A stretch of DNA of 64,000 bases from Bacteroidota bacterium. Its GTDB lineage: Bacteria; Bacteroidota; Bacteroidia; Chitinophagales; Chitinophagaceae. The notes under the pieces are model-generated. The model did not search any database and was not told where the DNA came from. It saw nothing but the letters and a program-made list of their open reading frames with translations. The DNA is taken from assembly GCA_005882315.1 (NCBI GenBank), contig VBAR01000001.1, positions 1,313,736 through 1,377,735 of the forward strand, given 5' to 3'. Numbering within the stretch: position 1 is the stretch's first letter; every line of letters starts with the position of its first letter. The position numbers and the translations under genes were made by a program. Below are positions 7,801 through 16,430 of the stretch, piece by piece.

Positions 7801-7862
7801 GTTGTCAGGTGTCGGGTGTCAGGTGACAGCTGACAACAGACAGCCGACAACACACAACAGAC
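7801..7862. repeat. Imperfect palindromic repeat (GTTGTCAGGTGTC type) between operon genes
   Basis: GTTGTCAGGTGTC on the left pairs with GTGACAGCTGACAAC on the right, and related GACAAC words recur to 7862. It fills the gap between the ATPase stop and the permease ATG. It could fold in the mRNA and alter the ATPase to permease ratio, but that is inference. Confidence 0.55.
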
Positions 7863-7867
7863 AAGCT

Positions 7868-10414
7868 ATGAATAAGCAAAGAAGTTTGAATTTTTCCTGG
7901 CTATTAAAGATGGCATGGCGTGACAGCCGGCGAAACCGTTCACGGTTATTACTATTTGTATCATCTATTATTCTTGGCATTGCTGCGATGGTAGCCATTT
8001 ATTCATTGGGTGATAATATGAGCTATGAAGTAGACAGGCAGGCCGCTTCTTTATTAGGTGCTGACCTTGAGATCAGCAGTAATAAACAAATAAGTCCGGC
8101 TATAAGAAAAATGGCTGATTCGTTGGGTGACAGAAGATCGGAGCAACAGGGTTTTACATCGATGATCTATTTTCCAAAAAATGAAGGAACACGATTAGTA
8201 CAGGTCAAGGCATTGAACGGCGAGTTTCCTTATTATGGAGAATTAGAAACATCACCTGCATCAGCAGGACGATCTTTCCGGAAAGGACAAGCTGCATTGG
8301 TTGATCAAACGATGATGCTACAGTTTAATGCAAAAGTTGGTGACACGGTTAAGATCGGTAATTTAAGTTTTGTAATTGCAGGGGCTTTAATAAGTGCCCC
8401 GGGTCAAACAGGCTTAGGCGCATCTGTAGCACCGGTTGTTTATATACCACTTCAATATCTTGATCAAACGGGGCTTTCACAAAAAGGGAGCAGGATCAAT
8501 TATCGGTTTTATTTCAAGTTTGATCGGTCTGTGAATATGGATGAATTGGTAAAAGACATTGAGCCACGTTTAGAAAAAGAAGATTTGAATTATGATACAG
8601 TCGCAAGTCAGAAAGAAAATACAACACGGTCGCTGAAAGATCTCACACAGTTCTTAGCCCTGATAAGTTTTATTGCTTTATTGTTAGGCTGTATTGGTGT
8701 AGCAAGTGCTATTCATATTTATGTACGTGAAAAAATAAATTCAGTAGCTGTTTTGCGTTGCCTGGGCGCCAAAGGTTCGCAGGCATTTCTTATTTATCTT
8801 ATACAAATTGTTGTTATCGGTTTTATAGGTTCGGTAGCAGGCGCTGCTTTGGGAACGATCATCCAACAGCTGTTACCAATTGCGCTGAAAGATTTTTTAC
8901 CTGTAGCTATCGATCCCCAACTTTCATGGAAAGCTATAGGGCAGGGTTTATTATTAGGTCTTGTGATCTCTTTTCTTTTTGCCTTATTACCATTGATATC
9001 TATTCGCAATGTATCGCCGCTGAATACACTACGGTTATCATTTCAATCACTCCGTTTATTTAAAGACCCGGTAAAGTGGCTCGTGTACCTGTCTATCATG
9101 CTCTTTATTTTTGGCTTTAGTTACATTCAGTTAAATGGTGTGCGGCAGGCAATCTTTTTTTCGCTTGGTGTTTTAATCGCTTTTCTAATATTAGTTGGGA
9201 TAGCAGCTCTGTTAATGTGGACTGTTCGTCGTTTCTTTCCTGACTCATGGAGTTATTTATGGCGGCAGGGATTAGCAAATTTATTCAGACCCAATAACCA
9301 AACAACTATATTAATTGTTGCTATTGGTTTAGGTACTGCATTTATCTGTACTATGTTTTCAGTTCAGTCTATTTTACTCAACCGTGTAATGCTTTCTGCA
9401 AAGGGTGATCAATCTAATACTATATTATTTGATATTCAGCCATCACAAAAAGATAGTGTAGTAGCATTGGCGCGGCAACAGGGCTTGCCGATACATGGAA
9501 CCGTTCCTATCGTGAATATGCGGTTGGAAAAGGTAAATAACATTACGGTGGAAATGCTGGAAAAAGACAGCACCATTAAAATGCATGAATGGATTTTTGA
9601 CCGTGAGTATCGTGTAACGTTTCGTGACTCATTAACTGATTCGGAAAAAATAACAAAAGGTAAATGGTCGGGTGAAGTAGATAAATCAAATGGAAACGTA
9701 TATGTTTCAATAGAAGAACGATATGCAAAGAACAACAGTATTCAGATTGGGGATACAATGATCTTTAATGTGCAGGGTTCTGTTATTCCCACAATTGTTG
9801 GCAGCTTTCGTAGGGTCGATTGGAACCGGATACAAACAAATTTCCTCGTTGTTTTTCCTACTGGTGTGTTGGAAGATGCCCCACAGTTTCATGTATTGCT
9901 TACCCGTATTCCAAATAAAGAAGCATCGGCAAAGTTTCAAAGAACAATGGTACAGCAGTTCCCGAATGTTTCTATTATTGACCTGAGTTTGGTTTTGAGT
10001 ATTGTAGATAATTTATTAGAGAAAGTTGGCTTTGTTATTCGCTTTATGGCGGGCTTCAGCATATTTACCGGGCTTATTGTATTAATAGCTTCCGTGCTTA
10101 TAAGTAAATACCAGCGTATACAGGAGAGTGTGTTATTGCGTACGCTGGGCGCAAGCCGTAAACAAATTTTTTACATCACAGCACTGGAATATTTTTTCTT
10201 AGGAGCTCTTGCTGCGGCTACAGGTATTGTTTTATCATTGGGTATAAGCTGGCTATTAGCAAAGTTTATTTTTGAAACGGAATTTACATTGCAATGGCTA
10301 GCCTTGTTTATTGTGTTTGTTGCTGTATGCCTGCTTACCGTATTCATTGGATTGATCAACAACCGTGCTGTAGTGAGAAGACCACCATTAGAAATTTTGA
10401 GAGAAGAAGTGTAA
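7868..10414 (+). CDS. ABC transporter permease, FtsX family, YbbP-like
   Basis: 848 residues from the ATG at 7868. An in-frame start at 7802 would translate the intergenic repeat, so it is rejected. A first membrane segment lies near residues 26-46. A long periplasmic domain follows, then three segments around residues 265-390, additional hydrophobic segments near 410-470, a second periplasmic domain, and a C-terminal FtsX block (VLLRTLGASRKQIFYI, ending PPLEILREEV). Two FtsX modules in one chain with a middle membrane block is the YbbP/COG3127 layout, unlike the four-segment MacB-like permeases at 56-64 kb. Together with the ATPase at 7124 it would form a mechanotransmission-type transporter acting on lipids or hydrophobic compounds in the periplasm. 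Confidence 0.88.
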   Translation: MNKQRSLNFSWLLKMAWRDSRRNRSRLLLFVSSIILGIAAMVAIYSLGDNMSYEVDRQAASLLGADLEISSNKQISPAIRKMADSLGDRRSEQQGFTSMIYFPKNEGTRLVQVKALNGEFPYYGELETSPASAGRSFRKGQAALVDQTMMLQFNAKVGDTVKIGNLSFVIAGALISAPGQTGLGASVAPVVYIPLQYLDQTGLSQKGSRINYRFYFKFDRSVNMDELVKDIEPRLEKEDLNYDTVASQKENTTRSLKDLTQFLALISFIALLLGCIGVASAIHIYVREKINSVAVLRCLGAKGSQAFLIYLIQIVVIGFIGSVAGAALGTIIQQLLPIALKDFLPVAIDPQLSWKAIGQGLLLGLVISFLFALLPLISIRNVSPLNTLRLSFQSLRLFKDPVKWLVYLSIMLFIFGFSYIQLNGVRQAIFFSLGVLIAFLILVGIAALLMWTVRRFFPDSWSYLWRQGLANLFRPNNQTTILIVAIGLGTAFICTMFSVQSILLNRVMLSAKGDQSNTILFDIQPSQKDSVVALARQQGLPIHGTVPIVNMRLEKVNNITVEMLEKDSTIKMHEWIFDREYRVTFRDSLTDSEKITKGKWSGEVDKSNGNVYVSIEERYAKNNSIQIGDTMIFNVQGSVIPTIVGSFRRVDWNRIQTNFLVVFPTGVLEDAPQFHVLLTRIPNKEASAKFQRTMVQQFPNVSIIDLSLVLSIVDNLLEKVGFVIRFMAGFSIFTGLIVLIASVLISKYQRIQESVLLRTLGASRKQIFYITALEYFFLGALAAATGIVLSLGISWLLAKFIFETEFTLQWLALFIVFVAVCLLTVFIGLINNRAVVRRPPLEILREEV

Positions 10415-10420
10415 TTGGGT

Positions 10421-10495
10421 AGTGACAAGTAGCTAGTGGGGTGGGAAACTTCGATTCCAGGTCTTTCCTACTTGCCACTAACCACTTGCTACTTG
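10421..10495. repeat. Imperfect palindromic repeat between convergent genes
   Basis: GACAAGTAGCTAGTGG on the left and CCACTAACCACTTGCTACTTGC on the right form a long imperfect stem in the 83-bp gap between convergent genes. It may act as a bidirectional terminator or simply be a dispersed repeat; there is no strong T-run. Confidence 0.5.
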
Positions 10496-10497
10496 CA

Positions 10498-11169
10498 TTA
10501 CAGTAACGATTTTAATTGCCCCCAAACATTCTCGGCTACTATGCGACTACCTTCTTCATTCGGATGAATGCCATCTTCCTGGTTCAGGTGTGCTTCACCA
10601 CCAACACGTTCTAAAATAAATGGAATAAGTGTCATTGAATTTTTAGTGGCCAGTTCTGTATAAATATTCCGAAATTCAGTGGAATACATTTGCCCCATAT
10701 TCGGCGGTACCTGCATGCCGGCAAAAACTAATTTCGTTGCAGGATTTTTTGATCTTACTTTATCAATAATAGATTGAAGACTTTTCCTGGTTTCTGAAAG
10801 TGGAATGCCACGCAATCCATCATTAGCACCCAATTCAAGAATAAAAATATCTACTGGTTGCCGCAGGATCCAATCAACACGGGTATTGCCACCGGAAGAA
10901 GTTTCACCACTTACCCCGGCATTAATCACCCGGTAAGGAAGACCGAGTGAATCGATCTTTTTTTGAATGAGTGCAGGGAAAGCCTGCGAAGGACTCAAGC
11001 CATATCCCGCTGTAAGACTATTTCCAAAAAAAACAATTGTTTTCTTTTTTGCAACGGTGACGCTATCCTTAACAGTATTACCTTGATTAGTATCCGCAGC
11101 TTTTTTATCATCAGTGCAACCCACAAATAGCATAATGAGTGTGGTAATAATAATTGATCCTTTCTTCAT
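10498..11169 (-). CDS. tesA: TesA-like GDSL/SGNH esterase lipoprotein
   Basis: 223 residues from the ATG at 11169. An upstream in-frame start at 11235 would precede the lipoprotein signal and is rejected. MKKGSIIITTLIMLFVGC gives a lipobox with Cys18, so a lipid-anchored periplasmic or outer-membrane enzyme is expected. SGNH blocks: FFGNSLTAGYG (block I, nucleophile Ser; Asp of GDSL is Asn here), GVSGETSSGG, ELGANDGLRG and DGIHPNEEG with the catalytic Asp and His. Family enzymes hydrolyse acyl thioesters and esters, releasing fatty acids. It converges on the YbbA/YbbP-like genes, the same gene set as in E. coli. A TATATTTG element ends 4 nt before the ATG. Confidence 0.85.
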   Translation of the reverse strand: MKKGSIIITTLIMLFVGCTDDKKAADTNQGNTVKDSVTVAKKKTIVFFGNSLTAGYGLSPSQAFPALIQKKIDSLGLPYRVINAGVSGETSSGGNTRVDWILRQPVDIFILELGANDGLRGIPLSETRKSLQSIIDKVRSKNPATKLVFAGMQVPPNMGQMYSTEFRNIYTELATKNSMTLIPFILERVGGEAHLNQEDGIHPNEEGSRIVAENVWGQLKSLL

Positions 11170-11173
11170 ATTG

Positions 11174-11181
11174 CAAATATA
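11174..11181 (-). promoter_or_regulatory. Bacteroidota -7 element of TesA-like gene
   Basis: Minus strand TATATTTG is a perfect TAnnTTTG. Only four bases separate it from the ATG at 11169, so the transcript would be leaderless or nearly so. No clear -33 TTG was seen. Confidence 0.45.
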
Positions 11182-11262
11182 GAGCAACATTATAAGAGCA
11201 TTGGTTTGGGCATAGACATAGTCAAAGCGGTACATTGTTTGTTTAAATAATAAAAAAGGGGA

Positions 11263-11955
11263 ATGAAAATAATAACAATTATAGCGACGCTTGTAATTGG
11301 TGGCATCAGTTGTACCAATGCTCCCAAAAGTGATGAAGCAGTAACAACAGAAGCAAAGGATGTAAATGAATCTAAAACAGGCGAATCATGGAAAGTGAAT
11401 ACTACAGAAAGTAAGATTGAATGGGTCGCCACAAAGGTTACGGGTTATCACACTGGTGTTGTGCCGGTTAAAAGTGGGGAGATAATAGTAAATAACGGGG
11501 AAGTAACAGGTGGGAGATTTATACTCGATCTTGCTAATCTTAGCGTAACTGGGCCAAAAACTGTTGACTCTGCAAATAGCAACAAGCTTCAAAAACATTT
11601 GAGGTCAGCGGATTTTTTTGATGTAGAAAAAAATCCTGAAGGGGTCTTTGAACTTACCAGTGTGAAACCTTACACAGGAGGTGCTGTAAAAGATTCTGCA
11701 GATTCAAGACAGGAAACAATTAGTAAGTATAAAGTATCTGATCCTACACATACAATAAATGGCAACCTTACATTAAAGGGGATAACAAAAAATATTGAGT
11801 TTCCTGCACGTATAACTATTTCAGGAAATATGGCAGAAGCAATTGCAAAGTTTAATATTGACCGTAAGGATTGGAATATCATTTATCCCGGTCAACCGGA
11901 TGACCTGATCAGGGATGCGATTCATTTGGGAATTTCTATAAGAGCAATGAAATAG
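11263..11955 (+). CDS. YceI family lipoprotein
   Basis: 230 residues. MKIITIIATLVIGGISC gives a lipobox with Cys17. After a Ser/Glu-rich linker the YceI lipocalin-like barrel runs from about residue 45 (WKVNTTESKIEWVATKVTG) to the C-terminus. It includes GRFILDLANLSV, KLQKHLRSADFFDVEKNPEG, NGNLTLKGITKNIEFPA, FNIDRKDWNI and the final helix-strand. YceI barrels bind isoprenoids such as polyprenyl or quinone-like lipids and are periplasmic. It stands divergent from the TesA-like gene and nearly abuts the convergent metalloprotease gene (10 nt). Function in this organism is inferred only from the fold. Confidence 0.9.
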   Translation: MKIITIIATLVIGGISCTNAPKSDEAVTTEAKDVNESKTGESWKVNTTESKIEWVATKVTGYHTGVVPVKSGEIIVNNGEVTGGRFILDLANLSVTGPKTVDSANSNKLQKHLRSADFFDVEKNPEGVFELTSVKPYTGGAVKDSADSRQETISKYKVSDPTHTINGNLTLKGITKNIEFPARITISGNMAEAIAKFNIDRKDWNIIYPGQPDDLIRDAIHLGISIRAMK

Positions 11956-11965
11956 CGATGTGTTG

Positions 11966-12571
11966 TTATTTTCCTTGTACTATAGATGGTTCAGCAACTA
12001 TGGTTTTTAATTTTGCTTCGCCAGTTGCTTTATTCCAACCTTTTTCTATAGCAAGCAATCTTGAATTTCTTGCAGGGTGAGTAGAAGAAGCTGTTGTTTT
12101 AGCAATAAAATGCATCACTTGTTGTGCTTGCTCCAGTGAAGCACCAAGTTTTTGTAAAATAAAACCGGCAAACTCATCGGCTTCTAATTCTAATTCCGGT
12201 TTGCTACCACCTCTCCGCTTAGTATGCCCATTAATATGATGACCTACTTCATGCGCCAGCAATGCCATTGCTGCCCATTTGTTTTTTGTAATATTCGTAA
12301 GAGTAGCAATATAAATGGGATTGTATAAGATATATTTTTTTCCATGGCTTATGGAAGCTTCGATATTCAATACATCAGCCTCCTTCAATTCATAACCACG
12401 TTGAAGTCCCGCCACATTTATTATTTCTGCAAACATTTCATTCATGCCGGAAATCTTAAACGTTGTAGTATCTGTGTATGATCTTTTTGAATGTGTAGAA
12501 ATTTCCACAGGTTTTGCAAAACAAGAATAGGCAACAACAAAAAATGCTGTGAGAACGATGGCTTGTTTCAT
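11966..12571 (-). CDS. M48-like zinc metalloprotease, secreted
   Basis: 201 residues with an N-terminal signal (MKQAIVLTAFFVVAYSCFA). The zinc motif is HEVGHH (His107, Glu108, His111), followed by ELELEADEFAGF, whose ExEAD pattern supplies the third ligand. A helix after that (LEQAQQVMHF) and STHPARNSRLLAIEKG match M48-type peptidases, where SxHP and R follow the active site. It lacks the multi-pass membrane part of HtpX, so it is the short soluble periplasmic kind, as in BepA or LoiP-like quality-control proteases. The convergent YceI gene ends 10 nt away. Substrate unknown. Confidence 0.85.
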   Translation of the reverse strand: MKQAIVLTAFFVVAYSCFAKPVEISTHSKRSYTDTTTFKISGMNEMFAEIINVAGLQRGYELKEADVLNIEASISHGKKYILYNPIYIATLTNITKNKWAAMALLAHEVGHHINGHTKRRGGSKPELELEADEFAGFILQKLGASLEQAQQVMHFIAKTTASSTHPARNSRLLAIEKGWNKATGEAKLKTIVAEPSIVQGK

Positions 12572-12765
12572 TTAGTTTTTCCTCAAAATTTTGAATAACA
12601 AATTTAATTCAACTCCTGTTTATAAAATGATAAATAATTAATAATCTGTGTTACTACACAGACAACTGACGTGCAACCACTAAATGTTAGAACAAAAGTT
12701 ACTGGCATGGTTGTGGGAAAATACCCACTAGCAGTAAGATTTATTTAATCACAAAAGAATACATT

Positions 12766-13275
12766 ATGAAACTAAAAACATTTTTAACGGCGGCAGTAAT
12801 TGCATTGTTTACTGCGTGTAGCACAACGTATCGGGCGACAGATACCGGTGTGTTAATATCAGCTAATGCTACGAAGGCTTTTGATCAACAATATCCAACT
12901 GCAACCAATATGGTTTGGAGCAGTTACAATCCCGATGTAGTGATTATTAGTGATTGGGACCTGGCAGATTGGGTAATCATTAGTGATGATGATTACATGG
13001 TACAATTTGATATGGACGGTGAAAAATATTATGCCTGGTATGATAGTGATGGAGCCTGGGTTGGTTCAGCGTATGTAATAAATGATTTCACGACCTTACC
13101 ATATGAAGTAAGAACATCGATCTATAGTAAATTCCCAGACTTTACTATTACTAAAGCCAACAGGGAGTTTTATGGAGACAGGACAGCCTATGAAGTAGGA
13201 TTAAAAAGAGGGGACGAGAAACGTGTTGCCCTGATTGGGGAAGATGGAATGGTGATCAAATCCAAACTTAAATAA
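12766..13275 (+). CDS. PepSY-like lipoprotein
   Basis: 169 residues. MKLKTFLTAAVIALFTAC provides a lipobox with Cys18. The rest has two PepSY-like halves: AFDQQYPTATNMVWSSYN with acidic DWDLADW strands, then LPYEVRTSIYSKFPDFTITKA followed by YEVGLKRGDEKRVALIGEDG. This resembles the Bacteroidota secreted PepSY-like (BLIP-type) proteins, thought to inhibit proteases or sense envelope state; the actual role is unknown. It ends in a strong terminator at 13301. The 194-bp upstream gap holds TGGCATG at 12703-12709, but its -12 part is poor. Confidence 0.75.
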   Translation: MKLKTFLTAAVIALFTACSTTYRATDTGVLISANATKAFDQQYPTATNMVWSSYNPDVVIISDWDLADWVIISDDDYMVQFDMDGEKYYAWYDSDGAWVGSAYVINDFTTLPYEVRTSIYSKFPDFTITKANREFYGDRTAYEVGLKRGDEKRVALIGEDGMVIKSKLK

Positions 13276-13300
13276 TTGTAAATACAAGTTTAATCGGTTT

Positions 13301-13332
13301 AAAGCTGTGATATGTTTATCACAGCTTTTTTT
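13301..13332 (+). terminator. Strong Rho-independent terminator
   Basis: Perfect 12-bp stem AAAGCTGTGATA / TATCACAGCTTT with loop TGTT, followed by a run of T. It closes the PepSY-like gene and insulates the sigma-54 site that starts 11 bp later. Confidence 0.92.
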
Positions 13333-13342
13333 GTAATAGCTC

Positions 13343-13358
13343 TGGCACGTTTGCTGCA
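13343..13358 (+). promoter_or_regulatory. Sigma-54 (-24/-12) promoter
   Basis: TGGCACGTTTGCTGCA matches TGGCACG-N4-TTGCA with one change (T to C before TGC). The GG and GC dinucleotides are exactly 10 nt apart. The predicted start is near 13369, about 19 nt before the ATG of the 49-aa gene. Best sigma-54 match in the window. Confidence 0.7.
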
Positions 13359-13387
13359 TTACTTTAAATTATTCAACAATAAAAAAT

Positions 13388-13537
13388 ATGATCAGAAAAT
13401 TAAAATCAGGAGAATACAGGATCTACTCCCGAAAGAAAAATCCAAAAACAAGTAAGAGAAGAAACCTGGGTACTTTTGCATCACTGGAAGCTGCACAAAA
13501 GCATGAAAGACAAATTCAATATTTCAAAAAACATTGA
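13388..13537 (+). CDS. Small basic protein, 49 aa, sigma-54 preceded
   Basis: MIRKLKSGEYRIYSRKKNP begins a 49-residue basic protein; RRNLGTFASLEAAQKHERQ follows. The layout (a two-stranded basic sheet, then GTF, then an amphipathic helix with EAAxKHER) is like the small DNA-binding arm domain of tyrosine integrases and AP2-like folds. Very similar short proteins are known as conserved hypotheticals in many bacteria. It is preceded by a well-formed sigma-54 promoter and followed after 21 nt by a PAP2 phosphatase gene, so the two may share a transcript. Nucleic-acid binding is an inference from charge and pattern. Confidence 0.72.
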   Translation: MIRKLKSGEYRIYSRKKNPKTSKRRNLGTFASLEAAQKHERQIQYFKKH

Positions 13538-13558
13538 GTTTTGTAATTAATTGAATTA

Positions 13559-14221
13559 ATGAAAGCAGGCGAGCTTACTACATTGATAATTGCTGAAGTA
13601 CTGTTAACACTTGCAGTTTTCTCTGCGATCATTGCATTGATTGTTTTTTCTATTCGCAAGCCGATACGTAAGCATAAGCCCACCGATATGCTGATATTTG
13701 AAAAGATCAAACCAGTAATAAACACAAGAAATAATAAGATCATGTTGTTTATTACATTTCTTGGTAAGCATCAGTTTCTTATTCCCGCCAATCTTATCCT
13801 TATTTTCTATTTTGTTGTTATCACAAAACAAAATTGGTTTTCTATCCGTGTGATCACTATTGCCATCAGTAGCCTGGTATTGATGCTCTTGCTGAAGCAA
13901 TTATTTCAACGTAAACGACCATTATCTCCATTATTAAAAGCTGCAAAGGGATTAAGTTTTCCCAGTGGCCATGCGATCATGGCTGTTACTTTTTATGGAT
14001 TGTTGATCTATATCTTACAACATACCATTACCAGTGATTGGCTAAAAGTATTCTTTACGGCACTATTGGTTGTTCTGATCCTTCTGATAGGATTTAGCCG
14101 TGTATACCTGAGAGTACATTATGCAAGCGATGTAACAGCTGGGTTTATTATTGGATCGCTTTGGCTAATTATCTCATTGTTTGTTTTGAAATTACTGGAA
14201 ACTTATGTTACATCTTTATAA
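13559..14221 (+). CDS. PAP2-superfamily membrane phosphatase
   Basis: 220 residues with about five to six membrane segments. All three phosphatase motifs are present: KQLFQRKRP (Lys113, Arg120, Pro121), PSGH (135-138) and SRVYLRVHYASD (Ser180 to Asp191, with His187 the nucleophile-equivalent). Enzymes of this type dephosphorylate undecaprenyl pyrophosphate, phosphatidic acid or phosphatidylglycerophosphate at the membrane. The substrate is not decided by sequence. It follows the 49-aa gene by 21 nt and has no separate promoter that I can see, so sigma-54-driven expression is possible. Confidence 0.88.
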   Translation: MKAGELTTLIIAEVLLTLAVFSAIIALIVFSIRKPIRKHKPTDMLIFEKIKPVINTRNNKIMLFITFLGKHQFLIPANLILIFYFVVITKQNWFSIRVITIAISSLVLMLLLKQLFQRKRPLSPLLKAAKGLSFPSGHAIMAVTFYGLLIYILQHTITSDWLKVFFTALLVVLILLIGFSRVYLRVHYASDVTAGFIIGSLWLIISLFVLKLLETYVTSL

Positions 14222-14302
14222 TTCTTTAAAAGGAAAACCTACTCCTCTTCTTTTATATCCTCAACAGCGGGTGATTGAGTAACCATTCCCCGTCCGACCG
14301 GA

Positions 14303-16219
14303 TCAAGCTGATTGCTCTTCGTTTGCTGGCCAAAGAGAATCATCAATAAACTGGTCATCCGGGCGGGCAAAATCAAACTGCATATCATTAAGTTTGCGGT
14401 AAAGGCCATTATGACTCATAAGCTGTGCATGTGTGCCAGCCTCACTTACAATTCCTTTATCGATCAGTACGATCTTATCAGCATTGCGGATGGTGGAAAG
14501 CCGGTGTGCAATAACAAAGCTTGTGCGGCCTTTCATTAAGTTATCTAATGCTTCTTGTACCAACTGTTCGCTTTCACTGTCCAAAGAAGAAGTAGCTTCA
14601 TCTAATATCAATATAGCGGGATCTTTTAATATAGCACGGGCAATAGCAATACGTTGACGCTGACCGCCACTTAATTTGATCCCTCTTTCTCCAACGATAG
14701 TTTCATATTGCTCTGGAAATCTATTTATAAATTCATGGGCATTGGCGCTTTTTGCAGCAGCAATAATTTCTTCATCGGTGGCATCAGGTTTTCCATAGGC
14801 AATATTTTCTTTGATGCTGCCACCAAATAAAATAACATCCTGCGGTACGAGTGCCATTTGTCTTCTTAATTGAGAAACAGGAAATTCTTTTCCGGGTCGT
14901 TCATCAAAATAAACCGAGCCACTATCAGGTTCATAAAATTGTAACAATAGTGAAGCAATGGTTGATTTGCCTGCACCGCTGGGCCCAACGATGGCGATCT
15001 GTTCACCATTCTTTGCTGTGAGTGAAAGATCTTTTAGCACAGTGATGTCTTTGCGACTCGGATAGCTAAATGCAACATGCTCAAACCGTACATTACCTTT
15101 TAATTCATACTGTGATTCGACGATAATAGGTTTCAATTCCACCGCTTCACCATCGGTACGCAAAATTTCTCTTACACTTTGTGTCGCACCCAATGTTTTT
15201 TGTAATTGAGAAAACATATCAGCAAAACCAGCAAACGTGCCGCCAACAAACCCTGAAAAAATGACAAACATTATGAGCACACCAATTGTTAACTCACCGG
15301 TTTGGATCATTCGCCCCCCATACCAAACAACAAATGCCAACGTGCCAAATAAACTAAAGATCATAAAAGCGACAAAAGCACCACGATATCTTGCATTACT
15401 AATAGCGATAGATACAACAGCTTTCAAACTTTTTATGTAACGGGTAACCTCATGAAATTCGCTGGTGAATGCTTTTACAATTGTTATTCCCTGGAACGTT
15501 TCCTGGACGATAGTACTGCTAGTAGCGAGTTCATCCTGTGTTTTGCGTGACATTTTGCGTATGCTCTTTCCGAAGATAACTGCAACAATTGCTAATAACG
15601 GGACCACAGCAAGCATGATCAATGCCAGCTTAGTACTGATCAAAAAAATAAAGGACAAACCGATGATGAGGATAAAGATGCCACGTAAGAATTCTGCAAG
15701 TGTAAAAGAAATGGCATCCTGTATTTGTGAAAGATCAGATGAAATGCGACTGCTAAGCTCACCGACTCTTCTTTCGGTAAAAAAACTGAGTGGCATTGTG
15801 AGTAACCTGCTGTAAACATCTTTGCGCATATCAGCAACAGATCTTTCACCAACTGAGGTGAGTAAATAGACCCGCATGAAAGAAAATATAGTTTGTGCTG
15901 TAAGCTGACAAAAGATTAGTAAGAGTGTTGTATTTAAACTCCAGTGAATATTTTGTAAACTAAATCCAACTTGTTTACCTGTCGATGCTCCCGGTAATTC
16001 AGCTCCGGGTGAAGCCGCATCTATCATCTTGCCAAGGAACAATGGAAACAAACTTGTAGAAAAAGCTGTGAGTGCAATAAATACCAGGGCAAGTATGAAT
16101 TTACCACGATGAGGTTTTAAATATTTGAATAGTATAAGAGTTTGCCGCAGGTTTTCTTTATTGATCTTGGCCTTTGGGGATTTTCCTTCCTTGAGATCGA
16201 GTGGGTGATGACGGGCCAT
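14303..16219 (-). CDS. ABC exporter, fused permease-ATPase (MsbA/BmrA type)
   Basis: 638 residues. Six membrane segments (about 40-345) form one exporter half, followed by a nucleotide-binding domain: Walker A GPSGAGKST, Q-loop VPQDVILFGG, signature LSGGQRQRIAIARA, Walker B AILILDEATSSLDSESE and switch His in IAHRLSTI. It should work as a homodimer moving lipids, lipopeptides or drugs outward. MsbA-like lipid flippase and multidrug exporter cannot be told apart from sequence here. It is monocistronic, with an 81-bp gap to the convergent PAP2 gene and a 211-bp gap upstream in which I see nothing distinct. Confidence 0.9.
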   Translation of the reverse strand: MARHHPLDLKEGKSPKAKINKENLRQTLILFKYLKPHRGKFILALVFIALTAFSTSLFPLFLGKMIDAASPGAELPGASTGKQVGFSLQNIHWSLNTTLLLIFCQLTAQTIFSFMRVYLLTSVGERSVADMRKDVYSRLLTMPLSFFTERRVGELSSRISSDLSQIQDAISFTLAEFLRGIFILIIGLSFIFLISTKLALIMLAVVPLLAIVAVIFGKSIRKMSRKTQDELATSSTIVQETFQGITIVKAFTSEFHEVTRYIKSLKAVVSIAISNARYRGAFVAFMIFSLFGTLAFVVWYGGRMIQTGELTIGVLIMFVIFSGFVGGTFAGFADMFSQLQKTLGATQSVREILRTDGEAVELKPIIVESQYELKGNVRFEHVAFSYPSRKDITVLKDLSLTAKNGEQIAIVGPSGAGKSTIASLLLQFYEPDSGSVYFDERPGKEFPVSQLRRQMALVPQDVILFGGSIKENIAYGKPDATDEEIIAAAKSANAHEFINRFPEQYETIVGERGIKLSGGQRQRIAIARAILKDPAILILDEATSSLDSESEQLVQEALDNLMKGRTSFVIAHRLSTIRNADKIVLIDKGIVSEAGTHAQLMSHNGLYRKLNDMQFDFARPDDQFIDDSLWPANEEQSA

Positions 16220-16430
16220 TTGTTGAGGAATAGCTTTAAGTTATAAGTTCAGTGGGAGTGTAAGTTAATTATTCTTTTTTGCAGGAATGGCTGAAATCGG
16301 TGAATTGCCGATAATAGGGAGTTATTTACATATAGTGAATCTTTAGCAGTGTTTAAAAAAACATTAAAAACATGTTATAACTTCTTTTCTTTAATGTAGC
16401 TTTAAAGGAGCCATTATAAAATTCAGCACT

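Noticed and set aside
11170-11235. N-terminal extension of the TesA-like gene
   Set aside because: It would place 22 residues before a perfect lipoprotein signal and run across the -7 element.
12703-12718. TGGCATGGTTGTGGGA before the PepSY-like gene as sigma-54 promoter
   Set aside because: Good -24 half, but the -12 half reads TGGGA without GC.
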